Assembly (NCBI RefSeq): GCF_014202645.1
Contig: NZ_JACHHG010000001.1
Location: 124,001 to 188,000 of the forward strand
Direction: 5' to 3'
Origin: Deinobacterium chartae
GTDB taxonomy: Bacteria > Deinococcota > Deinococci > Deinococcales > Deinococcaceae
Length of the DNA stretch: 64,000 bases
The translations under genes and the position numbers were made by a program. This document shows positions 22,652 to 31,107 of the stretch, one piece after another. The notes beneath the pieces are model-generated. The model saw nothing but the letters and a program-made list of their open reading frames with translations, searched no databases and had not been told where the DNA came from. Within the stretch, counting starts at the first letter, position 1. Every line of letters starts with the position of its first letter.

Positions 22652-23137
22652 CTAGGAGAAAGGCGGAAAGCGGAGCCACCCGGCTTGCAACTCGGCGCCC
22701 AAGTCGGCGGTCCGCACCGGACCCGGCTGGGCTTGCGCGTGCCGTGCGAGCGCGTCTGCCACCGCCAGGTACGCCCCGAAGTTCGCCGCGCCGGAGGCCT
22801 GCCAGCCCCGCAGATTGCCCAGCAGGGCGTAGTGTCGCGCGGGCACGCTGGCCCAGCGTGGAGCGCGGCTGCGGTAAGACGCGTCGGCGCTGAAGGTGTA
22901 GGCCTCGAGTCCCGCGCGCCGCAGCAGCCGTGCGACCCAGCCGCGAAAGGCAGCTTCGGCGGCCGGCTCGCCCCAGCGCAGCGTCACGGCCCGCTGGCCC
23001 TGGCCCTCGAGGATTTTCCACGGAGCGCTGCTGGGCAGCGCACAGGGTTCCACCTCGTGCGGGTACAGCCGGGCCAGCGCCTCGAGGCGTGCGTTCAGTT
23101 CGCTCAGCTTGGGGTGGCCGGGCGGCAGCGTGGGCAC
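22652..23137 (-). CDS. unknown protein coupled to the PhzF-like gene
   Basis: A 161-residue soluble protein, Ala/Leu/Arg-rich, which I do not recognise. It has no signal peptide or membrane segment. A central TLRWGEPAAEAAFRGW and a later RHYALLGNLRGW are the most distinctive parts. Its GTG start lies one base after the stop codon of the PhzF-like gene (TGA-A-GTG), so translation is coupled and a common job is likely. There is no promoter between them. Coding is supported by the codon-position GC pattern and by the tight junction. Confidence 0.65.
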   Translation of the reverse strand: MPTLPPGHPKLSELNARLEALARLYPHEVEPCALPSSAPWKILEGQGQRAVTLRWGEPAAEAAFRGWVARLLRRAGLEAYTFSADASYRSRAPRWASVPARHYALLGNLRGWQASGAANFGAYLAVADALARHAQAQPGPVRTADLGAELQAGWLRFPPFS

Positions 23138-23138
23138 T

Positions 23139-24014
23139 TCAGAGCCGCCCCTCGCTCTCCACGGCGGCGCAGCCGCCCACGCGCACCTGCGGGCGGCGCC
23201 CCGGCTCGAGGCGCACTTCCACCGCGACCTCGCCGGGTTGGCCGATGGCGTGGCCCTGCAAGCAGGTGGCGTTCACCCGGTTTCCGTTGCGGCGCAGCAG
23301 GCCGCGTTCGGCCAGCAGGCCGATCAGGGCTCCCGAAGCACTTCCGGTCACCGGGTCTTCGTCGATGCCGACGAGCGGCGCGAAGTCGCGGGTGTACATC
23401 ACCGAGGGGCCCATGGGCGCGTACGGGTGCAGGCCCGAGACCTCGAGTTCCTGCGAGAGCCGCGTGATCTCGGCGTAGTCCGGCTCGAGGGCGTCGACCA
23501 CCGTGGGGTCGATCAGCGGCACGAAGGCGGTCCACAGTCCGGTATACGCACTCGCCAGCGGCAGGGTGCGGTGCAGCATGCGCTCGGAGATGCCCAGCGC
23601 TTCGGCGAGGCGCTCGCGCTGGTCGGGGCTGATCTCGCGGGTGCGCAGTTCCGGCTGGATCATCCACACCCGTTTGGGTACGCCGTCTTTCTCCTCGAGG
23701 CTCAGCGGTACGTCGCCGGCCAGCGTCTCGAGGCGCAGGCCGTGATCGGGAAACCAGCCCTGGCAGGCGAGGCACAGGCCCACCGCCACGGTGGCGTGCC
23801 CGCAGAACTCGATCTCCTGGGTGGGCGTGAAGTAGCGGACTCGCACCACGTCGAGGTCCCGGCGGGTCACGAACACGGTCTCGGACAGGCCCAACTGCGC
23901 GGCCACCGCCTGCATTTCCGGGGCGCGCAGGTCCTGGGCCTCGAGGACCACCCCGGCCGCGTTGCCCATCCCGGGAGTGTCGGTGAAAGCGCTGACGATG
24001 CTGTAGCGCACCAT
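23139..24014 (-). CDS. PhzF-family isomerase-like protein
   Basis: A 291-residue protein of the PhzF/DAP-epimerase-like fold. Family signatures are the N-terminal VSAFTDTPGMGN (usually F-x-GNP), the general base glutamate in LSETVFV, the FCGHAT motif and DPVTGSASG in the second half. In Pseudomonas PhzF isomerises a phenazine precursor, but most family members have unknown substrates, and no phenazine genes are present here. The ATG follows GGAGGAATAACC. It is 48 bases downstream of aspS, separated by a terminator hairpin. Confidence 0.88.
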   Translation of the reverse strand: MVRYSIVSAFTDTPGMGNAAGVVLEAQDLRAPEMQAVAAQLGLSETVFVTRRDLDVVRVRYFTPTQEIEFCGHATVAVGLCLACQGWFPDHGLRLETLAGDVPLSLEEKDGVPKRVWMIQPELRTREISPDQRERLAEALGISERMLHRTLPLASAYTGLWTAFVPLIDPTVVDALEPDYAEITRLSQELEVSGLHPYAPMGPSVMYTRDFAPLVGIDEDPVTGSASGALIGLLAERGLLRRNGNRVNATCLQGHAIGQPGEVAVEVRLEPGRRPQVRVGGCAAVESEGRL

Positions 24015-24030
24015 GGTTATTCCTCCTGCG

Positions 24031-24057
24031 AAAAGAAGCGGGGCCGGTCAGGCCCCG
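24031..24057 (-). terminator. terminator between aspS and the PhzF-like gene
   Basis: CGGGGCC / GGCCCCG stem with a five-base loop followed on the minus strand by GCTTCTTTTC. It ends 14 bases before the next Shine-Dalgarno. Confidence 0.6.
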
Positions 24058-24061
24058 TGGA

Positions 24062-25807
24062 TCAGGTGTGGGTGACGCCGATGTGCAGCTCGGCCAGCTG
24101 TTTGTCGTCCACCGGCCCGGGCGCTTCGGCCATCAGGTCGGCGCCGCGGTTGTTCTTGGGGAAGGCGATCACGTCGCGGATCGAAGTGCCGCCGGTCATC
24201 AGCATCACCAGGCGGTCCAGGCCCCAGGCGATGCCGCCGTGCGGGGGCGTGCCGTACTCGAGGGCCTCGAGGAAGAAGCCGAACTTTTCGTGCTGGGCCG
24301 TCTCATCCATGCCGATCGCCTCGAACATGGTGCGCTGCACCTCGGGGCGGTGAATGCGGATCGAGCCGCCGCCCACCTCGAAGCCGTTGAGCACGAGGTC
24401 GTAGGCGCGCGCGCGGATTTCGCCCTGGCGTTCGGTGCCGAACAGCGGCAGGTCCTCGGCCATAGGCGCGGTGAAGGGGTGGTGCATGTAGGTCCAGGTG
24501 CCGGTCTCGGGGTCGCGGTCGAGCTGCGGGAACTCGGTGACCCACAAGAAGTTGAAGTCCCGTCGGCCGTCGACCCAGCCGAACAGGTCGCGCAGCGCCA
24601 GACGCACCGCGCCCAGGGCGCCCACGGCGGTGTTCCAGTCGCCCGCGCCGAACAGCAGCACGCCGCCTGGCTCCACGCCGCTGCGCTCGATCAGCGCGGC
24701 GGCCTGCTCGGCGGTCACGAACTTGGAGATGCCGCCGCTGAAGCCGTCGCCGTCGCGCTTGAGCCAGGCCAGACCCCGCGCGCCGTGCTGCTTGGCGACC
24801 CGCTCGAGCTCCTCGATCTGCTTGCGGGTGAGTTCGGGAGCTGCGAGCAGCTTGACCACGCCGCCCGCATCGAGGGCGCCGCGGAACGCCTGGAATTCGG
24901 TGGTGGCAAAAATGTCCGAGGCCTCGAGGATCTCGCAGCCGAAACGGGTGTCGGGTTTGTCCGAGCCGTAGCGGTTCATCGCCTCGCGGTAGGGCAGGCG
25001 CGGGAAGGGCAACTCCAGCTCCACGCCCAGCGCGCGGCGGAACACGTGCTGCAGCAGGCGCTCGTTGAGGTCCTGGATGTCCTGCTCGTCCACGAAGCTC
25101 ATCTCCATGTCGAGCTGGGTGAAGTCCGGCTGGCGGTCGGCGCGCAGGTCCTCGTCGCGGAAGCAGCGCGCGATCTGGAAGTAGCGGTCGTAGCCGCCGA
25201 TCATCAGCAGCTGCTTGAACAGCTGGGGGCTTTGCGGCAGCGCGTAGAACGCGCCGGGGTTCAGGCGGCTGGGGACGAGGAAGTCGCGAGCGCCCTCCGG
25301 GGTGGATTTGGTCAAAAACGGAGTTTCGACCGAGATGAACCCCTCGGCGTTCAAGAACTCGTAGATCGCCGCCGTCACCGCGTGACGCAGGCGCAGCGCG
25401 TGTTGCAGCGGGGCGCGGCGCAGGTCCAGGTAGCGGTATTTGAGCCGCAGGTCTTCGTTCACCGCGTCGCTGCCCTCGAGGGGGAACGGTGGGGTCTTGG
25501 CTTCGGCGAGGATCTCGATCGCCTCGGCCATCAGCTCGAACGCGCCGGTCCCGGCCTTGCGCTGCCCTTCGGGGCGGTGCAGCAGGGTGCCGCGCACCTC
25601 CACCACGAACTCGGGGCGGATGCGTTCGGCGGCGGCGAAAGCCGCGCTGTCCGGGGGAACTTGGACCTGCAGCTGGCCTTCGCGGTCGCGCAGGTCAAAG
25701 AAGATCAGGCCGCCCAGGTCGCGGCGGCGGTTCACCCAGCCCTGCAGGGTGATCACCTGACCGAGCAGCTGCTCGTTAACGGTACCGACGTAGCTGGTGC
25801 GTTTCAT
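24062..25807 (-). CDS. aspS: aspartate--tRNA ligase, bacterial type
   Basis: A 581-residue class IIb synthetase. The N-terminal OB domain ([21 protein letters not shown]) leads into the catalytic core with motif 2 [18 protein letters not shown]; a GAD insertion domain (about 290-410) marks it as the bacterial, full-length AspRS; motif 3 is [12 protein letters not shown]. In Deinococcus and Thermus this type is the discriminating enzyme, accompanied elsewhere by a shorter archaeal type. Its ATG overlaps the hisS stop (ATGA at 25804-25807), giving a two-gene translationally coupled unit. Confidence 0.96.
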   Translation of the reverse strand: MKRTSYVGTVNEQLLGQVITLQGWVNRRRDLGGLIFFDLRDREGQLQVQVPPDSAAFAAAERIRPEFVVEVRGTLLHRPEGQRKAGTGAFELMAEAIEILAEAKTPPFPLEGSDAVNEDLRLKYRYLDLRRAPLQHALRLRHAVTAAIYEFLNAEGFISVETPFLTKSTPEGARDFLVPSRLNPGAFYALPQSPQLFKQLLMIGGYDRYFQIARCFRDEDLRADRQPDFTQLDMEMSFVDEQDIQDLNERLLQHVFRRALGVELELPFPRLPYREAMNRYGSDKPDTRFGCEILEASDIFATTEFQAFRGALDAGGVVKLLAAPELTRKQIEELERVAKQHGARGLAWLKRDGDGFSGGISKFVTAEQAAALIERSGVEPGGVLLFGAGDWNTAVGALGAVRLALRDLFGWVDGRRDFNFLWVTEFPQLDRDPETGTWTYMHHPFTAPMAEDLPLFGTERQGEIRARAYDLVLNGFEVGGGSIRIHRPEVQRTMFEAIGMDETAQHEKFGFFLEALEYGTPPHGGIAWGLDRLVMLMTGGTSIRDVIAFPKNNRGADLMAEAPGPVDDKQLAELHIGVTHT

Positions 25808-27129
25808 GCGTTGGAGTCCTCTCGCAGGCGCAGCGTCTCGCGGTGGCCGATCTCCTCGAGGAGGCGGTCACGCGGCACGCTCGTCTGGGTGTTGGTGTTC
25901 AGGTCCTTGATGGCCACTTCGCCCCGAGCGGCTTCGTCGGAGCCGAGCATGATCAGGTAGCGGGCACCGCGCCGCAGCGCGTCTTTGACGTGCGCGCCCG
26001 GTCCTTTGGCCCTGTAGCCGAACTCGCTGCGGCCCAGGCGGCGCAGTTCGACCGCCACCCGGGCCGCGTCGGCGCGCAGCGCGTCGTCCAGGGCGCCCAC
26101 GTAGGCCAGCGCCTCGTTGCGCGCTTCGGGCAACGCGCCCTCGGACTGCATGGCGATAAGAAGGCGCTCGACGCCGAAAGCCCAGCCGATGCCGGGCGTG
26201 GGCGGACCGCCGAGCATCTCGGTCAGGCCGTCGTAGCGCCCGCCGCCGCCCAGCGCGGATTTGGCACCCACGTCGGCGTGGTGGATCTCCCAGGCGGTGC
26301 GGCGGTAGTAGTCCAGGCCGCGCACGATCGCCGGGTCTTCGACGTACGGCACCTCGAGGGCCTGCAGGTAGGCGCAGACCGCCTCGAAGTGGGTCCTCGA
26401 GGCCTCGCCGAGCACCTCGAGCATCATCTTGGGACGGAGTTCCTCGATCAGCTGCAAGTCGCCCGGGTCCTTGGCGTCGAGGATGCGCATGGGGTTGAGT
26501 TCCAAGCGGGCCTTGGAGTCCTCGGAGAGACGCGCGGTGTGCGGCGCGAACAGGTTCCGCAGGTAGGCGTTGTAAGCCACGCGGTCGTCGGGGTCACCGA
26601 CCGAGCCCAGGCGCAGTTCGACGTTTTTCAGGCCCAGGCTGCGGATCAGGCCGTACATCAAGGCGATGGCCTCGGCGTCCACCAGCGGGTCGTCGCTGCC
26701 GAACACCTCGAAGTCGATCTGGTGAAACTGGCGCTGGCGGCCTTTTTGCTGGCGCTCGGCGCGGAACATCGGGCCGTGGGTCCACAGTTTCAGCGGAGCC
26801 GGGAACTGCTTGAGGCCGTTTTGGATGTAGGCGCGGACCAGTCCGGCGGTCGCCTCGGGGCGCAGCACGTAACCGCCGTGGTCGCCCTGGTAGTACACGC
26901 TGAACATCTCCTTGCGGACGATGTCGGTGGAGCCGCCCACGCCGCGCTGGATCACCGGGGCTTCCTCGAAGAGGGGCGTCTGGATGTACAGCGCTCCTGC
27001 CCGCTCGAGGTACTCCTGGGCCCGCTCGATCATGAAGCGGTGCAGACGCGCGCTGTAGTGCGGTTCGAGCTTGGGCGCGTCGTCGGGTAGCAGGTCAAAG
27101 GTGCCTTGAGGCCGTTGAATAGCCGACAT
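25804..27129 (-). CDS. hisS: histidine--tRNA ligase
   Basis: A class IIa synthetase of 441 residues. It shows motif 1 (YIQTPLFEE), motif 2 ([19 protein letters not shown]), the HisRS-specific [13 protein letters not shown] (HisA) and [15 protein letters not shown] (HisB), then a C-terminal anticodon domain. The ATG at 27129 ([15 protein letters not shown]) follows a perfect TATAAT (27136-27141) by six bases, so the hisS-aspS message is probably leaderless at its 5' end. No histidine T-box is present. The gene overlaps aspS by four bases. Confidence 0.96.
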   Translation of the reverse strand: MSAIQRPQGTFDLLPDDAPKLEPHYSARLHRFMIERAQEYLERAGALYIQTPLFEEAPVIQRGVGGSTDIVRKEMFSVYYQGDHGGYVLRPEATAGLVRAYIQNGLKQFPAPLKLWTHGPMFRAERQQKGRQRQFHQIDFEVFGSDDPLVDAEAIALMYGLIRSLGLKNVELRLGSVGDPDDRVAYNAYLRNLFAPHTARLSEDSKARLELNPMRILDAKDPGDLQLIEELRPKMMLEVLGEASRTHFEAVCAYLQALEVPYVEDPAIVRGLDYYRRTAWEIHHADVGAKSALGGGGRYDGLTEMLGGPPTPGIGWAFGVERLLIAMQSEGALPEARNEALAYVGALDDALRADAARVAVELRRLGRSEFGYRAKGPGAHVKDALRRGARYLIMLGSDEAARGEVAIKDLNTNTQTSVPRDRLLEEIGHRETLRLREDSNA

Positions 27130-27135
27130 TCCCCG

Positions 27136-27141
27136 ATTATA
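27136..27141 (-). promoter_or_regulatory. -10 box of hisS-aspS
   Basis: Perfect TATAAT on the minus strand with six bases (CGGGGA) before the ATG; leaderless spacing. Confidence 0.55.
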
Positions 27142-27183
27142 GAGGCAGACCGTGATCGGGGCGCGTTCTCGCCCGCAGCAAGC

Positions 27184-27212
27184 GGCGGGCGAAGGGAAAG
27201 CCTTCGCCCGCC
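27184..27212 (-). terminator. terminator of the lipoprotein gene
   Basis: Twelve-base-pair stem GGCGGGCGAAGG and complement with a five-base loop, 31 bases after the lipoprotein stop and 43 bases before the hisS -10 box. Confidence 0.6.
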
Positions 27213-27242
27213 AGGACCGCATTTACCGGGTAAGCGGTGGGT

Positions 27243-27617
27243 TTACTGCGCGCTCTTGACGCTGTAGGGGAGACCGGTGGACTGGCGGCCGGCCACCTCG
27301 ATGAACAGCCAGCCGCCGCCGACCGGGGCTCCGGCGGGCACGGTGAACACGATCTTCGAATCGGTCCAGGACACGATGTTGGCAGCCGGAACCAGGTAAC
27401 CGCCGCGGCCGTCTTCGGTGGCCCCCAGGCGGATCCGAGCGGTGCTCGGACCGCCCAGGTGACGGCCCTGCACCGTGACGGTGCCGCCCGGAGCGGTGGC
27501 TTCGCTGACCTGCACCAGCACCGGCGTGACCTGCACGTTCATGGGGGTCTGGGTCTGGGTCGGAGCGCAGGCGGCCAGGGTTGCGGTGAGGGTCAGCAGG
27601 ATGATCGCTCGTTTCAT
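27243..27617 (-). CDS. small lipoprotein with a single Ig-like (IPT/TIG-type) domain
   Basis: A 124-residue exported lipoprotein: MKRAIILLTLTATLAAC has a basic start, hydrophobic core and a lipobox LAAC, so Cys17 should be acylated. The rest looks like one beta-sandwich of the IPT/TIG kind, with VTPVLVQVSEATAPGGTVTVQGRHLGG at its start (the G-G-x-V-x-V-x-G-x-x-L pattern typical of these folds). Function unknown; probably surface-exposed. The ATG at 27617 follows GGAGGC at 4 bases; the longer in-frame extension lacks a ribosome-binding site. Confidence 0.78.
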   Translation of the reverse strand: MKRAIILLTLTATLAACAPTQTQTPMNVQVTPVLVQVSEATAPGGTVTVQGRHLGGPSTARIRLGATEDGRGGYLVPAANIVSWTDSKIVFTVPAGAPVGGGWLFIEVAGRQSTGLPYSVKSAQ

Positions 27618-27734
27618 GAAAGCCTCCGTTGCTCCACGTGGGCAAGACGCATGTTTCGGGTGAGATCGGCCCTGAGGACCAGTGAAGACCGGATTTAACG
27701 CTGTCTCACGCCAGGGCACTTCACGACGAGTCTA

Positions 27735-28697
27735 ATGGGAAGCGTGCACCCGGGTCAAACTAAAACTTCACAACGTCTGCTGGTGATCCACAACCCCAAG
27801 TCGGGACAGGGCAGTTCGGGCCTCGACCAGTTCCTCGATCTGGCCTACGACCAGGGCTACGACCTGTTCGTGCGGCAGCTCGACAGCGACAATCCGATCG
27901 ACCACCTGACCAAGGACGCCGAGGAATTCGACGCGGTGGTTGCTGCCGGCGGCGACGGCACGGTCAGCTGCACCGCGCACGCCCTGCAGGGCCGCGGCGT
28001 GCCGCTGCTGACCTATCCGGCCGGGACCGCGAACCTGATCGCCCAGAACCTGCACCTGCCCACCGACCCGCAAGGCCTGCTGACCGTGCTCGAGAGCCAC
28101 GCCACCTGCGACCTGGACCTGGGTGAGCTGAGTGCCGGCGGCCGCACGGTCGGTTTCTCGATGGCCGCCGGCGCGGGCATCGACGCGGAGATGATCCGCG
28201 AGAGCGAGGCGCTCAAGGACCGCCTGGGCGTGGCCGCCTACGTGGTGGGGGTGCTCAAGAAGATCGGTCTGCAGGAGTCTGCGCTGACCCTGACCCTCGA
28301 CGGCCGGCGCGTCGAGACGCACGGCGTGTCGGTGCTGATCGCCAACTTCGGGCTGATCAACTTCGGGCTGCCGATCGCGCCCGGCATCGATCCGGCCGAC
28401 GGTCTGTTTACCGTGGTGGTCCTCAAGGGCAAAACCACCCTGGACCTGCTGCCGCACCTGATCGACTCGGTGCGCTCCAAGCTGGGCCTGGGCGACCCGG
28501 CCTTCGCCGAGCGCCTCGAGCTACACACCTGCCGTGAACTGATCCTCGAGGCTGATCCGCCGCTCGAGGTGCAGTACGACGGCGAGCTGATGGAAGCCAC
28601 CACGCCGCTGCGCGCGCGGGTGCTGCCCGGGGCCGCGCGCTTTATCTGCATGCCGCCGCCGGTCGAGACCGACCCGCAAGACGCCGAGATCAAGTGA
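27735..28697 (+). CDS. diacylglycerol kinase family lipid kinase
   Basis: A 320-residue member of the DagK/YegS/sphingosine-kinase family, which phosphorylates a lipid alcohol. The nucleotide-binding domain has VIHNPKSGQG, AAGGDGTVSCTA and YPAGTANLIA; the C-terminal beta-sandwich holds IAPGIDPADGLFTVVVL and the late EVQYDGELME, all usual for the family. The ATG at 27735 has no good Shine-Dalgarno. An in-frame GTG at 27744 is seven bases after TCTAAT and might be the real leaderless start, shortening the protein by three residues. The lipid substrate cannot be told. Confidence 0.88.
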   Translation: MGSVHPGQTKTSQRLLVIHNPKSGQGSSGLDQFLDLAYDQGYDLFVRQLDSDNPIDHLTKDAEEFDAVVAAGGDGTVSCTAHALQGRGVPLLTYPAGTANLIAQNLHLPTDPQGLLTVLESHATCDLDLGELSAGGRTVGFSMAAGAGIDAEMIRESEALKDRLGVAAYVVGVLKKIGLQESALTLTLDGRRVETHGVSVLIANFGLINFGLPIAPGIDPADGLFTVVVLKGKTTLDLLPHLIDSVRSKLGLGDPAFAERLELHTCRELILEADPPLEVQYDGELMEATTPLRARVLPGAARFICMPPPVETDPQDAEIK

Positions 28698-28703
28698 CCG
28701 CCT

Positions 28704-28743
28704 CGAGGCGGATTTTTGGGGAGCTCCCCAAAAATCCGCCTCG
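28704..28743. terminator. 40-bp perfect palindrome after the lipid kinase gene
   Basis: Two 20-base arms with no spacer, starting CGAGGCGGATTTTTGGGGAG on the left. It begins seven bases after the stop codon. Probably a terminator: the stem contains its own five-T stretch but no T-run follows it. It could also extrude as a cruciform. Confidence 0.6.
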
Positions 28744-28866
28744 TAAAATCGGCGCCAAGGGGCCTCGAGGAAATTTCGAGGGTTACGGGACCCGGCTCGG
28801 ACTCGAGGGCCTTTGAATGGCCTTACAGGCCGCAGCTGCAATCCGTGGTGCTGAAAGCCGTTTTCT

Positions 28867-28894
28867 ATCACCTATAATTTCACTTATAGGTGAT
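28867..28894. other. dif-like recombination site (candidate), overlapping a TATAAT box
   Basis: Two perfectly complementary 11-base arms, ATCACCTATAA (28867-28877) and TTATAGGTGAT (28884-28894), flank a six-base centre TTTCAC. The symmetry in fact reaches 13 bases per side (28865-28896). The 11-6-11 architecture with inner ATAA/TTAT is that of Xer/dif sites, and a tyrosine recombinase gene starts 222 bases downstream. A perfect TATAAT (28873-28878) lies inside it. The alternative is a repressor operator over a promoter. Confidence 0.5.
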
Positions 28895-28912
28895 AGAGGC
28901 AGCGGTTTGCTG

Positions 28913-28918
28913 TATCAT
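28913..28918 (+). promoter_or_regulatory. -10 box of the small membrane protein / xer unit
   Basis: TATCAT seven bases before the ATG at 28926; leaderless spacing, 19 bases downstream of the palindromic site. Confidence 0.4.
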
Positions 28919-28925
28919 GGAGCGC

Positions 28926-29102
28926 ATGAGGACCCACCGCCTGCTGATGTGGACCGGGATCATCCTGCTGTCGTTCATCATCGTGTACTCGCTGATGAAC
29001 CTGAGCGTCTTTCCCGGCTGGCTGGTCGCCGCCAACGTTGCCCTGGCTGCGGCCCTGATCGCCGCGCTGGTCCTGTTAAGCCGCCGCTCGCGGCGGCGCT
29101 GA
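28926..29102 (+). CDS. 58-residue membrane protein upstream of xer
   Basis: A very small protein with two hydrophobic segments (about residues 7-24 and 30-51) joined by a short VFPGW turn, and a basic end (SRRSRRR). Function unknown. The start chosen is ATG 28926 (MRTHRLLMW), seven bases after TATCAT; an ATG at 28917 overlaps that hexamer. It ends 13 bases before the GTG of the recombinase gene, so the two are probably co-transcribed. It lies between the dif-like palindrome and the recombinase. Confidence 0.6.
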   Translation: MRTHRLLMWTGIILLSFIIVYSLMNLSVFPGWLVAANVALAAALIAALVLLSRRSRRR

Positions 29103-29115
29103 CCCGAGGAGCCCG

Positions 29116-30159
29116 GTGAGCGAAGCCCTGATTCTGGCCTCGAAGTGGTCGCAGGCGGAAAACCGCCGCCGCGAGGGTCTGCGCGCGGCCCACACCCAAG
29201 ACGCCGATACCCTGATCGACCTGATGACCACCTACGTGCGCCTGAAATCCTCGAGGAAAGGCCGGGTGAGTCCGCTGACCCTGACGCACTACGCCGAGAG
29301 CGTGCGGCGCTTTCTCGAGTACGCCGGTCCCGCCGAGTCACCGCGCCTGGCGCTGAATCAGCTGAGCGGCGACGACCTCGAGGTGTGGCTGCTGCACCTG
29401 CAGGAGCAGGGCCTGTCGCCCGCCTCGGTCAAGCGGCACCTGTACGGCCTGCGCAACCTGTTCAAGGCGCTGGTGTGGGCCGGGGTGTACAAGACGGATC
29501 CGAGCGCCGACGTGCGCCCGCCGCAAGACGCCACTCCGGCGCACGCCAAGAAGGGCGCTCTGCCGCTCGAGCTGTATCGCCGCCTGCTGGAGCTGCCGCA
29601 GGAACTGCACGGCGATGGCCCGCAAATGCTGCGGGACCGGCTGATGCTGATGCTGGGCGGCACGGCGGGACTGCGCGCCGCCGAGATCGTGGGCCTCGAC
29701 GCTGCGGACCTCGACCTGCGGCTGCGGCGGCTGCGGGTGCGCGGCAAGGGCGCCAAGACCCGGGTGGTTCCGCTGACCGGCACGCTCCTCGAGGCCCTGC
29801 AGGCGTGGTTGCGCGCGCGCGAGGTGATGCGCCTCGAGGGACGGCTGCACACCGAGGCGCTGCTGGTGTCGCTGAGCAACAAGAACGCGGGCGGGCGGCT
29901 CACCATCCGGGGCGCGCGCAACATCGTCAATCCCTACCTGGACCGTGCGGGGGTGCCGCAGGACTGGTTCGGGTTGCACACGCTGCGGCGCACGGCCGGG
30001 ACGCACCTGTACCGGGCCACCCGCGATCTGCACGTGGTCGCCGACGTGCTGGGGCACTCGAACGTGAACACCTCGGCGATCTACGCCAAGATGGACGCGG
30101 ACGTGCGCCTCGAGGCGCTCGAGGCGGTGGAGCGCCTGCGCCAAAAGGACGATAAATGA
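29116..30159 (+). CDS. xer: tyrosine recombinase, XerC/XerD-like
   Basis: A 347-residue site-specific recombinase. The N-terminal SAM-like DNA-binding domain (about 28-130) precedes a catalytic domain with the full set of active residues: Arg187 in [10 protein letters not shown], lysine in RGKGAKTR (about 211-214), His288 and Arg291 in [11 protein letters not shown], His314 in [10 protein letters not shown] and the nucleophile Tyr323 in AIYAKMD. This matches chromosomal Xer proteins that resolve dimers at dif. The length is a little above the usual ~300 because of an extended N-terminus. The GTG start follows GAGGAG at 4 bases. A symmetric dif-like site lies just upstream, as in single-recombinase systems (XerH/difH, XerS/difSL, archaeal XerA). 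A phage-type integrase is less likely: no phage genes are nearby. Confidence 0.87.
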   Translation: MSEALILASKWSQAENRRREGLRAAHTQDADTLIDLMTTYVRLKSSRKGRVSPLTLTHYAESVRRFLEYAGPAESPRLALNQLSGDDLEVWLLHLQEQGLSPASVKRHLYGLRNLFKALVWAGVYKTDPSADVRPPQDATPAHAKKGALPLELYRRLLELPQELHGDGPQMLRDRLMLMLGGTAGLRAAEIVGLDAADLDLRLRRLRVRGKGAKTRVVPLTGTLLEALQAWLRAREVMRLEGRLHTEALLVSLSNKNAGGRLTIRGARNIVNPYLDRAGVPQDWFGLHTLRRTAGTHLYRATRDLHVVADVLGHSNVNTSAIYAKMDADVRLEALEAVERLRQKDDK

Positions 30160-30172
30160 CTCCGGGTCATTT
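30154..30172 (+). terminator. hairpin over the xer stop codon
   Basis: Seven-base-pair stem AAATGAC / GTCATTT with a five-base loop that includes the TGA stop; weak. Confidence 0.35.
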
Positions 30173-30322
30173 GATGTGACCATCCGCAGGGAGGCGGGGG
30201 CGGGGCGTTTCGGCAAAGCCGGCGACGAGCGGGAAGCGGACGCGCTTGGGACCCGGGAACGCCGGGGCTCGCCTCCTCTTCCCTGCCCTGAATATGCCTC
30301 TAGGCTATCTTTTATTCGCATA

Positions 30323-30339
30323 TTATGTTATAATCTAAA
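30323..30339 (+). promoter_or_regulatory. degenerate radiation/desiccation response motif and -10 box of ddrA
   Basis: TTATGTTATAATCTAAA matches 11 of 17 positions of the Deinococcus RDRM consensus as I remember it (TTATGTCATTGACATAA); the left half TTATGT is perfect and the right half is weak. It contains a perfect TATAAT (30329-30334). DdrO bound here would block the promoter until PprI/IrrE cleaves it. Confidence 0.55.
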
Positions 30340-30373
30340 TCAATCGGGGCCAGGACGCCCCTCGAGGTGACCT

Positions 30374-30955
30374 ATGAAACAGCTTGCAGACGTACAGAAA
30401 CGACTGGCCGCCCCCTTCCCCAGCCAGGAAGTCGGCTTCAAGCCGCAGGCGTACTCGCGCGACCGCAAACGCGCCATGCTGCTCGCCTACGTGGACGCCC
30501 GCGCGGTCATGGACCGCCTCGACGAGGTCGTTCCCGGCGAGTGGTCCTTCGAGATCGAGGTGATCGCGGGGGCCGCGGTTCCCAGCGTGCGCGGCAGCCT
30601 CACCATCATGGGCGTGACCCGTCAGGACATCGGCGAGGGTGACACGCTCAAAGCCGCTGCCAGCGACGCGCTCAAGCGCAGCGCCGTTCACTTCGGCGTC
30701 AGCCGCTACCTCTACGACCTTCCTCAGTTCTGGGTCGCCTGGGACGACGCCAAGAACCAGGCGGCCGAACTGCCCCAGTTGCCCGACTGGGCCAAGCCCG
30801 CTTCTGAGCGCACGCCCGGCGGCAGCCACATCGTCGCGGCCCTCGAGGCCCTGCGCAGCGACCTGCCCAGCGACGTCGAGGTGCAGCGCGAACTGTACCG
30901 CCACCTCAAGGCCGCCCTCGAGGCCGCGCATCCCCGCTCGGGCCGGGCAGCGTAA
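30374..30955 (+). CDS. ddrA: DNA damage response protein DdrA (Rad52-like)
   Basis: DdrA binds 3' ends of single-stranded DNA and protects them from nucleases after radiation or drying. The 193-residue protein starts MKQLADVQKRLAAPFP and has the Rad52/Rad22-type core: VGFKPQAYSRDRKRAMLLAYVDARAVMDRLDEV (quoted in part: YVDARAVMDRLDEV), GEWSFEIEV, LTIMGVTRQDIGEG, then AAASDALKRSAVHFGVSRYLYDLP, the conserved helix-hairpin (seen as ALKRSAVHFGVSRYLY). It is slightly shorter than D. radiodurans DdrA (about 208). The ATG follows GAGGTGACCT. The promoter carries an RDRM-like operator, so induction by DNA damage is expected. It marks the genome as Deinococcaceae. Confidence 0.92.
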   Translation: MKQLADVQKRLAAPFPSQEVGFKPQAYSRDRKRAMLLAYVDARAVMDRLDEVVPGEWSFEIEVIAGAAVPSVRGSLTIMGVTRQDIGEGDTLKAAASDALKRSAVHFGVSRYLYDLPQFWVAWDDAKNQAAELPQLPDWAKPASERTPGGSHIVAALEALRSDLPSDVEVQRELYRHLKAALEAAHPRSGRAA

Positions 30956-30961
30956 GACAGG

Positions 30962-31000
30962 CATGGCGGCGGCCCTCCTTTTGGGAGGGCCGCCGCCATG
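30962..31000. terminator. ddrA terminator
   Basis: Perfect 17-bp stem (CATGGCGGCGGCCCTCC and complement) with loop TTTTG, seven bases after the ddrA stop. No T-run. Confidence 0.65.
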
Positions 31001-31107
31001 ATCCGGCAGGGACTGTACAGATCACCCTTTCCGCCCGCAGGCCCGCAGGCCTACACTGGACCGGTCGCGCCCGTACGGACGGGGTCGTTTTTTCCAGGAA
31101 GGTCTGT

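Noticed and set aside
28704-28743. The 40-bp palindrome as part of the dif-like site
   Set aside because: It is 120 bases upstream, is different in sequence and follows the lipid kinase stop codon, so it is better explained as a terminator.
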